Assembly: GCA_018287875.1 (NCBI GenBank)
Contig: JAGVVL010000001.1
Coordinates: 4,278,001 to 4,342,000 of the forward strand
Direction: 5' to 3'
Origin: Nigrospora sphaerica
Lineage: Eukaryota > Ascomycota > Sordariomycetes > Amphisphaeriales > Apiosporaceae
DNA: 64,000 nucleotides
Notes under the pieces: model-generated
The model's input: the letters and a program-made list of their open reading frames with translations, nothing else
Databases searched by the model: none
Told to the model about the DNA's origin: nothing
Shown: positions 46,608 to 58,255 of the stretch, one piece after another
Layout of the letters: the number at the start of each line of letters is the position of its first letter
How positions within the stretch are numbered: the first letter of the stretch is position 1
Program-made: the position numbers and the translations under genes

Positions 46608-48889
46608 CTTAATTTTTACGTAAGTGTTACTTTAGCTACGTAGTTAACTTAGCTATACACTTTCGCTATATTCTATATTAAATACTTTAAAAGCGCAATT
46701 CATTTAATAGTGTGTACTGATACGTTTAACAGGGTCTTTAGTAGTTTTAACGGTTTAAACGAGTTAAAATAACCTTATGTTAACTTTTTACTACGGCGTA
46801 TCTATATTTCAAGTTCTTAAATTAACTATTCACGTTAAAATAAAAGAAGTACGCGCTGAAAAGAGCTTATATAATACTAAGAGGATAAGCTTATTTAATA
46901 TTTACTCGACCTAAATTCGTAGGGGCTTACCCCGCGATTATGTAATATAAAAGATATAGCGAATGTTATTTTTACGTCGCGCGATATATTACGCGTTAAA
47001 ATATGATAAGTTACGAACCTCGTTAAGCGATAACTATAATTTTAAACGCGTTTTTCGTATGTATACGACTATTAAGGAGCTCTTTACGAATATCTTTAAA
47101 AGATCTCAGCTTCATTCGTGCTTTTCGTAAACTTAAAGGTAAAATATATTATTTAAGATAAGGATATATATAACTTAATGAAAGCTTGCTTTAAAAAAAG
47201 CTAAATTATATCCGCAATAATCGTAACTAATATTAAACGTAATAAAAGGCGAAAAAAGGTTTAACTCAGTAATCGAGAGTAAGTTATTGTAATCTAAGGC
47301 ATTTATTAAAATATTTAACACGTATCAGTATTTATAACTATAAAAGGCGTTTGCTAGCTTATCAAATCATATATTAGTAAGACTTTCTTACATAACTATT
47401 TTATTAAAGTTATCTTTCTTAAGTAAATTGATGATAAGACGGACTTAAATGAATATTAATACGTTAAAACATATATTGTATTATATACGAGAAGCTCATA
47501 TTAATTATTAATAATCGACGGGTATAAGAGCCACGCTTTAAATAAAATTTAAGCTTTCTATGAAAGAACGAACATTATTATATCTTTACACTTTTACACT
47601 TACCGCATTTACTTTTGTTAATGTCAAGTGTTTTAACATATTAAAGCGGGTGTATAACTATTAAATTGAAAGCTTTATAAAGTCACTTGTTAATTTCATT
47701 TTTAATGCTAACTTTCTTATTGCCTTTTAAGCTACGTTTTAAAAGGTTTTTCTACTTCATAATACTAAGGTTAAATTTTATAACGCTAGTTTAATGCCCT
47801 AAAACTTTAATAAGGTCATCTCGAAGCTTGACGTGTGGTTATTAACGCGTTCGTTATTTAGTAACCTCTTATTCGCGGTCGTCTTATAAGCCTCTTGAAT
47901 GCAACATAACTTAATAGAAGCGATTTTATAAACTACTTAAAATAAAACATAGACTTATTAATATTAAGAAAGCTATTCGACGCTGATTTTATTAGCTATT
48001 AATTATTTTATAAAGGGTGCCATAACGACAGTATATGAGGTCGCCCTCCGGGCTGAAAATGAAACGCTTTAAAGGGTAAACCTTAGTCTTACGGTACGTC
48101 GCAAAGTTAAAAGGTCTTATAAGAAGGAACACTTAATATTAATAACGCTTAAAATCTTTAATAAAACAGACGTCGATATGTAGTTAGGAGAGGAAACGCG
48201 TATAAGGAGTAGTCGGGCGATAAGGTTAAAACCGCGCTTATAAAGGTATAGCATTTATAAAACGGCCGAGTATAATATGCGAGTATATAAAATAGATAAA
48301 AAGATATTTAAAGAGTACAGTTGTAATTAGTTAAAATTAACTTGAGACATTAAAGAAAAGTAATTAATGGATTTATCGCGAAGGTGCTCGAAAGTGGGTA
48401 GCTTAATTAACTACATAGCTCGAGTGACACTTTATAATAACGCTATTCTCTTTTAACTCAATACAACTTAAAGTGATAAGGCTAGATCTAAATAACAAAG
48501 TAATTAAGTAGTTAAGTGAATGGCTAAGGTAAATAATCTTTAATTCATCTCTTTCATTCTTATCCTTATTCTCTTGTTTATAAAGAGCCTATTCTTATAA
48601 TTACCATGCTGTTTTATCTGTTATTAAACGCTACACTTATAGTAGTCTTACATGTAAGGCATATATAATAAGGACTTAGAGCATTTTCACTTAAGTATTT
48701 ATCGCTAAGTAGTTAATAACTAAGAGGTGCTTCACTAATTAAAACTGAGCCTTATAAGAACTCGTTAAGCTTTGAGCTTATATATAAGTGTGATACATGC
48801 TTAAATTAACTATTAAGATGATGGCTATCGTTATAAGAAATCCTTTTAACCTATATACTAGGTCATTTCATATAAGGATCAAAAAGAGC

Positions 48890-49065
48890 TATAATAGCAC
48901 TATTAACTATATAATAGTAAAGGGCAACTTAATTTCTTTATAAGACGAGTTCTTATAGATTCTAGGTTTAAGAGGGACGTTAACGAGCCGCCCGCCTTTT
49001 ATTAATAGGTCGGCATTTAGTTCGTGCTATAAGTTTAATAAGTAGCTTATAAATATATAAAGACA
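48890..49065 (+). repeat. RIP-degraded copy of the LTR-like element
   Basis: Recognisable through AGGGCAACTTAATTTCTTTA, TTCTTATAGATTCTAGGTTT and CCGCCCGCC in the same order as copies 3 and 4, with C-to-T and G-to-A type changes. Borders are approximate. Confidence 0.5.
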
Positions 49066-52000
49066 ATACTATTTTACGTACGCCTTACTTATAGTTAAAG
49101 ACTATAAATATCTCCATTTTCATTTATAAATTTATAAAAAAGCTGTTTCATAGTAATATTATAAAACCTTTGTTTCTTAATCTATTTATCTAATAAAAAA
49201 TAAGATATTATAGGTATTATGCTTAGAATGCTATAATATTGTCTTTTAAATTAAGAATATGAAGTATTAAAACAAAATTATTAGACTCAATGTTATTTAT
49301 TTTAGGCTTGTATTTAAGTACTCTTTACGTACCTTCTTATATTTTAAAGTAAATCATTAATTTAATATAAGTTCAAGTTTTTCTTTTCTTTTCAAGGTAT
49401 CCTATAGCCTTTATTTTTATACAAAATGTTTTATCGGTAAATCACTATTAAAAAGTCTTTAAACTCTTAGTTATCTTTAATACTTTAAAGTCTTCGTTAA
49501 GCTTAATCTTTATATCCTTTTATATCTTTGAGTGATTATGAAGATTCCGTAAGCCTACTTAAATGATTAAGTTATTAACGGTTCTTAAATGTTAAGTCTC
49601 TTTATAATATATGCCACTAAACTGAGCTAAACACTTAACCAACTTTAGAAATATTTTTTATATAAAGATATGCTTGTAATTTAACTATGCTCTAACGTAT
49701 CTATGGTCTAAGAGCATATACTTTAATATTACGTTACTTCTAGCTTTATATAAGCTTAGAACTGTTTTCATAATACAGTATTCAATATAGATTGCATTCT
49801 ATTTAATAACTTTAATAAAATACATAGACTTTAGTTTTTAAATCCTAAGTGGTAAACGGCTTATCTATAGACATATTTAAAATAAATTTATAATTTTGAA
49901 AGTTTTATCTCAAGTTTAAAAAAGAAGTAAGGACATTATATAGAAGAATATTAACTGTTTATAGTATGTAACATAAGAATTTTTTCTTTAAGTGTCTGTA
50001 GCTTATCGTGTTTATACTATTTATCTTTTATTTTAAGTAACGTTAATCAGTTTTTATATTATAATATAAGCCTTAAAGCCCTCGCTTATATTAGTCGCCC
50101 TCATCACTTCTTAAGCTTTAAAGTAATATAGCTTATTCAGGCTCATTCAAAATACCTGTTTGTTTTAAAAGGTTTTAAGAATTCTACTTACTATAAAAGT
50201 ACTTCACTATTATCATTACTCTTTTTAATTTAAGACATTTTCTTATTAGTTCATTAACATCGTACTATTATAAAGAAAACCAGTTTCTTAAAGTACTAAC
50301 ACTATTCTTTAGAATGATAAGTAAATACAATAATTATTACTTACTTAAGATCTTTGTGATATATTAAACACACTTATGACTATTACACTATTAGTATATA
50401 GGTATAAAGGTAATAAGTATAAGGACTACCTACATTATTAGTTAGTGACATCTACCGCGAATAGCTAGATTTATCCATTTTTAGTAGTGATAAAGTAGAA
50501 CTTTTTTCTTTTCTTCTTTCTTTTCACTTTTAGTTCTCACCTTTTAATAAAACTAGAGAGTTATTGATGTCTCCCTAGTTTTTTGAACTGTGACATCGTT
50601 ATAAATTATCTTATCCACTGAAAAAGGCTTTTATTAGTGATTCCAACTTATAAATAGTCCGATAACGATATAGTTATAACAGCGACTTATATATATTATG
50701 ATGCTGATAAATAAACAAAGTGAATCACTTTTTAAAGCCACGAAAACTTATAAAGACGACTTGAGTTATATTTATAAGGGTTCTTTAAAAGCGAGCGATA
50801 TTAACAACGTGAGTAGTTTTAGGTTAAAATCTACTTAAAAGCGCTATAAGCGCTTAAAGATAAGAAAAGTAAGATGTCTAGTAATAGATAATCACTTTAA
50901 TTTCATAGGCAGTGAACAGTATAATAACGAACGCTATACTTAAGTACTACGTGACGTAGGGTTTATATAATCAAGGATAGAGAGCGTCGATTTACTTAAA
51001 CACTAGTCGTAGGGTAACTGATAAGCTAAAGGTGCTTAATAAGTTAATAATCATAATCTTCATAATAAGTTATTAAAAGGTTACTCTTATTTATAAGTTA
51101 GGTAAATACTTAAATTAACTATTAAGATAATGGTTATTCAATTAAGAAATTCTCTTAACTTATACATTAAAGTTTTTTCCTTGTCAATACGTTAGATTAT
51201 TAAATCGATTAATTAATTTCATAATCCGACATAAGAACTCGACGACTCAAATTTTTATTCACCTTAAATTATGTAATCTTAAATAAATTTATTACGCGAC
51301 TTCTTTTTTAAGGCTTTTCTTATAGTTACCTTTATAGCTAAAGAGGTCTTAAGTAGCTAATGTAGTACTTACCCACCTTCCTTCGCTTAAATCTTTTGAG
51401 GTCGTAATATAACCCCTCTCCTTCTTAAGGTTCTTATCTTGAAAGCCGTAGTCGTATAAAGATGTTAGTTCACTTATATATAACGTGTATCGTTATAAGT
51501 TTATCTTTCCTTCCTTCATATTTTTGTAATGCATACTTATTATATTAAGTTATGCCAAGAAATAAAAATCGCGTGTTCTTTACTTTAAGAAGATCCGATA
51601 ACGCGACGCACTTCTTAAGGTTATTCTTTAATCCGTAATAAAGATGCTTAATTCTTATTTATATTACGAATATTATAACATTCGCTATTTTAAAGCGAAT
51701 AGTTTATCTCGTTATACTAAGTATATAGTTAATTATTTATATTATGATATTAAAGTTCTTTCCTTAATGTAATTACTTTTTATAGCTTCTAAGTATTTTA
51801 AACTTTAAGAAAAGATAGAGGCCTTGAAGAAAGAGCGCTAAGAATTAAATATAACGATAAAACGTCTTTAAAGTAAAAGAAAATGTGGTAAAAAAAGATA
51901 ATACGTGCCTTATATCGTGGTAATATTGATATGAAGTAGTTATATTATATTAAGCGTAAGAAGACTGTTAAAGACGAGCTTCGTTATATAATATAGCTTA

Positions 52001-55000
52001 CTCTTAATTTACTTATTCTTTCGATTACTTTTAACAATTTAATAGATGCGTAAGATAAGTCTTTTTTAGAGGTCAACTTAAACCCCTAAATATTAAGTTA
52101 ATTTCGCCTTATCATAAAAGAATTTTAACTCTTCCTTTAAGTTCCTTAGGTAGTTAATAAGTTCTTATATATTTTCTTTTAATAGATATCCTTTTTAGTC
52201 AATAAGGTGTTTTTAAACATCTCTAACTTCTTCTTATTTAAGATAACTTTTACTTCTTATATAGTTAAATATATCCTAACTTAGAGTTACTTTGAATGTA
52301 TGCGTTCTTAGAAGCTAACTAAAGTAAGGAGATATAGAATACATAGTGTATGCTTATATTACTCAATAGCGAGATTTAATAATTAATTTTTAAGATAACT
52401 TTATTAGTTTTAAATACTTTAATCTTTTTAAAGTCGAGTTGCTTACTTATTTACTTAATTTCAATATTTTTATATAGTAAGTAAACTTCATCTCCCTTTT
52501 TAAAGCTAAGTGCATTTAATCTTACTTAATCGGAATAAGTTTTAATCCTATTTTAGAAGAATATAAAATCCTTTTATAGGTTTTATTTCACTTTCTTAAG
52601 TTTGTTTCTTATAATTTTTACAATCAATAATAATTCTCTTAATAAAGATGCTCGTGTAGTCTTTAGGTTAAAGTTAAAATTGAATTTATATGATGATATA
52701 TTACATAACTTGCTATTAGCATTTATATAAATGAGCTATCTTAGAAAGAGTAGTTTAACTTAATTATATTACTTATAACTAACGTATTATTGTAAGTATT
52801 ACTTAAGTGTTGAGTTAATTTGCCCCGTTTATTTATTCGTTTATAAGCGATAAGCTATGAGTAGCTTATATTGAATACTTATTTATATAATAAGTGACTT
52901 TTAAAATCTAGCTAAAAATAATTTTTCTCGGTTTGAGATAAATTAATCTAATAATATATATTAAATAACGATAACTTCAAGGAGGGGAGTAAAAGTTTCT
53001 CAATATCAATTACTTCCTTATACAATATAAAGTATATATACTTCGTAAGTCTATTAATAATACTAATGAGGTTATTATAAGTTACTTATAATATTGGTTT
53101 CTTATATAATAATAGCTCTATAGTAAAGCTTAACATAAGTATTTTTAAGCCTTATTTGATCGCGATATAAGTTAAAGTTCTTTATATAGCTCATATTATG
53201 ATACTTTTACTTTATTATATAAATCGTCATCCTTAATAACTTTAATGACTTATTCTTTTAGCTTTTAAAAATTAAAATATCATTATGTTTAACTCGTAGT
53301 CTTAAAGATTCTCTAATGTTTATAGACGAGGTGCTTATATAAATCTTTAACTAATTTATCTTCAAGTTATTTAAGTATCTTAATTTAATTATTAATTCAT
53401 AATAGCTCTTATCCTCTAAATTCTTTCATCTTTTGAATTCAATTCTTATATTAAACTTATTATATTATATTTAACTACTTACTAAGCATTAAGTTTTTAT
53501 TAGCGTCTTTATAATGATGGTGTATGTTTTTATTATAAGCTCTTACTTTAAATTTAGCCGCCGGCTAAAGGAATTGGCCTTATTACTCTTTTTACCCATT
53601 TCTGTAAATAATAACGAAATAGAATTTAAAAAGGAGTTTTATTTAACGGATTTATCACTTATTTAATTCCTTCTTTATTATACATATAGCGAGATTATTA
53701 TAATCGGTGTACACTATTATTTAATATACTAAATTACTAAGAAAGCGTTTTTGTTATAAAAATGCTTCGATTGTAGCTATTAACTTTATATCGTGGATTT
53801 AATAATTAAGTAATAATCTGTTAAGTTTCTTTAGAACGTTATAAGTGTAGCTTCTTATTCTCGTTAGCTTAATTAAGTTAGCCTTTAATCGTATGATGTA
53901 ATACATCGATCTCAACTTTCAATAGTTATAAAATATTTATTATATATAATTTTAGCTTATTTATAATCCTCTTTTTAAACGCTGTAAAGGCTTATTCGTT
54001 TATATCAATTTATTAAAAGCTAATATTCATATAAGTTAACTTCGTCAAAGTGGCCATAATCTTTTTATATTAAACAATGAATGTCTTTCATAGTTCGCTA
54101 ATCTTCAAAACGGATCCTATATCCTTTACGTTTTAGGTATCGGCTATTCTCTGACTTTTAGACCCTTAGCTTCTTTTTCTCGAATTTCACTTATAGATAT
54201 AAAGTATTTAAAATAGTTAACTTCTCTTTATTTAACTTGCCCATTTTTATGATTAGAAATAACTTAGGGCTTTGAAGTACTTCTAATACGAGACGAATAC
54301 ATTCCTAATTTTCTTAAAGATTCTTAAAATGAATTAAGGTACTGTTAAAGTAAATGATTTTAAATTTACTTATAAAGTCTTATATCACGTAGTTTATTAA
54401 GTTTTGAAAACTTATTAATATTTTAAGGTTAAAAAGCACTATTAAATACTTTATTTTAACTATTCCTAAAAAGAAATAATTTCTTTAAGCTTCATCATTA
54501 ATTATTACTAGCACTGTATTTCTTATATTAAGAACATTAATAGTTTATTTACTTCGCGATTATCTTAATATGTCGCGTATAAGAACTTTTTATCTTATTA
54601 AGCTATTTATAGTCCCTTTATAAATAACTTTAAACATTTCTTAATTACTTAACTTATCGCTTATAGGTAACTTTAACTTATTTTATAGCTTTTTATGCTA
54701 TCAAGCTCTCTATCGTCTCAAGTATTTAATAAATTTCTTTAAAGTTAAGTCATCCGAAGACGATATGTTCTTTATTAAGTCGATATATCCATTAAGAAAT
54801 ATCTCTTATATGTTCTTTTTTTCTTCTTTTAAATCGGTCGGAAATTAAACTAGCCCTTTAATCTCGTGATTAATAAGAGTTATAAGTAACTATACTTACT
54901 TTTACTTTTTTAGCTTCTGTTCGTAACTTTACTTCATTTTCAAATATTCTTTAACCTTCTTAACTATATGTATATATATTTAAAATTTCGTAAACTAATA

Positions 55001-55948
55001 TTATTCGATAATACTAGCTATACACTAGTAAAAGTACTCTTAAAATGCTTTAATAATATATATTCTTCTTAATTCGTGACTTGAATAATAATTTTATAGA
55101 TTTCCTCTCATATATATAAGCTATATGTAGCTTATCTTACGCTTCGTTATAAAAATTAATAGTTCTGAAGCTTTTCGTGAAAGTATAATATATATGAATC
55201 GAAGATGTATAAACTTATATTAGTTTTTTGATAGTACTCTACTCAAATGTGTAGTCGGTAATCGTTACCGAATTTTTATCCTTATTTTGGTTTATAATCT
55301 CTAACGATATTTATAAGTCGTTTAACAATGTCGCTTTCTTTGAAGTATATTCCTTTAAAAAGAACTTATTTTTTATATTTAATAGTTCGTTATGGAATAA
55401 CTTACTTTATAAGCTCATCGTTAATATAATAGTTTAACTTTCAAGGTTTTTAAAACTTAACCTATTTTTAAAGCCATTCTTTATTACTGTTATTTCTAAA
55501 GTAAGATTCTTCTTTGGATTCCTATTAAATAACTTATCATTATATCATAATGATATAGGCTTAGAATAGGGTTGAAAAATATTATTTTACGCCATCCTTA
55601 TTAATTTAATAAGTGCTATACTTACCGTTGTAATATACTATTTAAATTAAAGTCGTTATAATCTATGTTAAGAGTACTTATAATTTTCTTTCCCTTTTAT
55701 TTAATATCACGATATCTTGTCTTTAAATTGTATTAACTTGTCGCTTTAAAATTAAGTTCTATATATAAGTCTTCTTTAATTCCGTGTATTAAAAAATAAA
55801 GTATCATTTCTTCTTATAGTTATAGTATTCGCTATCGAACTTTAACTTATTACAATAAGTTATATTAAAGTTTATTCATTTTATATAAATATCGTGAGAG
55901 CTCTCATTTTTATCTATCATTATAAAATTAATAAGGCTAATTAAGTTA

Positions 55949-57550
55949 ACGTATGTGTTATACGAGCGACGCAGTTATACGAGAGACGCACTTTTTAGCA
56001 CCTTCATAATAACTTAGTTAATTCCGCAACCACAATGTTTTAAATCAATTTAAACTAATCGGAATCCAACTCTCCGGATGTTTCTACATCCATTTTATAT
56101 GTACGTGCATTATGCCCGGCCGTTCCGTAGATGCCACACCGCCGCCCGCGCGGCTCTGACCTCGTTGCGCGACCACTCCTTATGCGCGTTTCCTCTCATA
56201 ACTGCGTATCCACGTCTTTCTGATCTAAAAGACCTTGAGCCTCGCCAATTTCAAGTGTTTCTCCTTACTTTAGACGTGTCTTTTTCGCTCTCCGACGTTT
56301 TACGAGGATGGAATTTGTAAGGATCCGAAGGAGTCATAGTGGCACCGTCAGGTATAGGGTAGCGAAGGGCAGGCTCAATTCTACTGCAAGACTGATTCTT
56401 GCAGAGTCCAAGTTCAGGTCGGGCGCCAGCGGTGCGCCCGCCCCTCGCTAATAAGTCGCCAGCGGGTCTGCGCCACAGGTCAGGTGACCAGCCTGCCGGT
56501 GCACGGGGGCATCTCCCTAGCGCCTCCTCCCCTACACTCCTCCCTTACAGAATTCGCCTCTCGAAGCGTCTTGACCTCCGCCCGTAGAAGGGCATTCTCG
56601 TGCATTATCGCTATCGCACCCTTTGCAAACTGGTCCACTGCCGATAAAATCGGTGTTGGAGAGCTTCCTTAATAACAGCGGACTCGATTCTTAACAAAAT
56701 CAGTCTACGAAGTCGCCTCGATTAGGTTATATAGCGTCTGATAGGCCTATAGGACGCTCGCGGCCAGAAGACTTCCAGTAGGCGAAGGTGTCAATAACTT
56801 CACATCCAGCTTTGCGAGCACTCTGTCCGGGTTTAAAGAGACTAAACCGGCTCTGGAGAATCCAGCCTTAACGTTATCAAATGTGAAAACCTTTAAAAAA
56901 GCGGCTTAAAAGGCGATTAAAAACTCGGTCTTAGTGATGTGATTAACAAGTGACTTTATAAACCCTTTGATTTCGCGACTATACGCCTGCTTTAATAGGC
57001 TGAAACACTCCACGTTAAGTAGCTAGAGTAGATAAGACGAGTGTGGAGGTATAAAGACTGTCACGATGTTTTTCTCTTTATAAAAAGCTTAAAATTCAGC
57101 TGAAACGTGGCTCTCGTGCCCGTTAATCACTAACAGACGATATTGGCTTATTACGCGCGACGAGATGTGTTTATCGAAATGCCGAATCCAGTCTAAGCCG
57201 GTCTCGTTATCGGTTTATCCATTCTAGGTCGGTTTAATTACCTAATCGCGCGGGGGAATGCTGTCGGCGTACCAATTGGCGAGGTGGTAGGCGCTCTTTA
57301 CCACGATAAACAGCGGGACACACCAGCTGTTGGAACAGACGCCCTAGATCACCGTAACCCATTTCCGATTGCTAAGCTAGACCTTTTTTCGCTTTCCGCT
57401 CTAATTAACACCAGTCACAACTATTAAAGACGTGATTTAGCCTATTATAAACCCGGTCTTATCAAAGTTGTAAATATTCTTATCCTAAATACCGTACTTG
57501 TTCTTCAGGTTCGCGAAAAGCGCGAACCAGCCCGCGATTTTCTCGGGATC
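55949..57550 (-). mobile_element. pogo/Fot1 copy 2, RIP-damaged and interrupted
   Basis: Left end ACGTATGTGTTATACGAGCG preceded by TA. The minus strand encodes a degraded version of the copy 1 transposase from the zinc-knuckle end up to EKIAGWFALFANLKNKYGI (57487-57543), with many stops. Similarity to copy 1 (matching 37270 there) stops abruptly at 57550/57551, where TGTAACGG begins. The missing N-terminal third is not in the window. It is interrupted a second time by LTR-like copy 4. Confidence 0.82.
56316..56549 (+). mobile_element. Solo-LTR-like element, copy 4 (234 bp)
   Basis: TGTAAGGATCC...CTCCCTTACA, flanked by GAATT (56311-56315 and 56550-56554). Removing it and one GAATT restores collinearity with pogo copy 1 (GTTTTACGAGG...CGCCTCTCGAAGCG against GTTTTGCGAGG...AGCCTCTCAAAGCG). 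This proves the element borders and the 5-bp duplication. Confidence 0.88.
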
Positions 57551-57783
57551 TGTAACGGAATGATACGAATCGAACGAGGTGACTATGTGCACGCAATTCC
57601 AATGACTGGCTGGCTGTATTGACTTCAATCTGGCCGTCCCTCCGTTTGCGGGCGCGGCCAGATTCTGCATAAGGGCGCCCCGGATTAACGTGGCGCCGCT
57701 CCGCCGTTTCGGCGACCGCCCTGGCGCTTGCTTCCCGCCGGCGCGCCGACGCACCGCCGATCCGCCCGCCCGGCCCCTTTACA
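57551..57783 (-). repeat. Putative 3' LTR of the gypsy element (233 bp)
   Basis: On the minus strand it reads TGTAAAGGGGCC ... ATTCCGTTACA, with TGTAA/TTACA inverted ends. It is preceded by a G7 purine run (57787-57793) placed like a polypurine tract. Its outer edge coincides exactly with the break in pogo copy 2. No second LTR is in view to confirm it. Confidence 0.6.
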
Positions 57784-57786
57784 ATG

Positions 57787-57793
57787 CCCCCCC
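57787..57793 (-). other. Putative polypurine tract
   Basis: GGGGGGG on the minus strand, 3 bases before the proposed LTR start. It would prime plus-strand DNA synthesis in the element. It depends on the LTR call. Confidence 0.45.
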
Positions 57794-58255
57794 AATTCCT
57801 GGGCCCGGTCTCCGGCGCCCGTGGAATTCCTATCGGTGGAGCGGTCTCGGGTGCGCCGCGCCGCGTGGGTCCTTGGCCCGCCACCTTGTGGTCGCCGCCC
57901 TTCGTGGGGTTGTCCTATGCGCTCGTTATGTCTGCTGGCCCGCCCGTCGGCGGCCGGTCGTTGCCTGGGCGGCGCTGCCCCGCGCTGCGTGTTTGTCTCC
58001 AGTCGCGCTCTCTGTCGCGGCGGCCTCGCCGCCTCGCCGCCTCGCTGCCTCGCTGCCCGTGTTGCTGCCTGGGGCGCCGAGGGCTCGGCTTTGTTTGTAG
58101 CTCCGTACTCCATACCAACTCCTGGGTCGGCGCCTGGTTGCAGCTTTCCTTTGTTCCCGTTCCTTGTGGCAGGCGACCTCTCCATTCCCCGTACGTCTCG
58201 TGTTTCGTGACGCTCTCTGTTCCTCATCCATTCGTTCTTCGACTGTTCGCCGACA

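Larger units (their letters stand above)
37782..55948. other. AT-rich, RIP-degraded gene desert
   Basis: About 18 kb dominated by TA, TTA and TAA text with almost no open frames. The longest stretches (for example 44953-45309 and 45728-46069) are low-complexity or transposon residue. This is the usual end state of repeat-induced point mutation in Pezizomycotina. Within it I can make out only the LTR-like copies, the MITE and the transposon scraps listed separately. No tRNA or rRNA gene is recognisable. Faint GC-richer patches (for example about 48030-48060) are remnants I cannot assign. Confidence 0.8.

Noticed and set aside
37782..55948. Mitochondrial DNA insertion or centromere
   Set aside because: The AT richness alone could suggest either, but degraded transposon and LTR-like copies with C-to-T changes point to RIP. 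No mitochondrial genes are readable, and a centromere cannot be judged from sequence.
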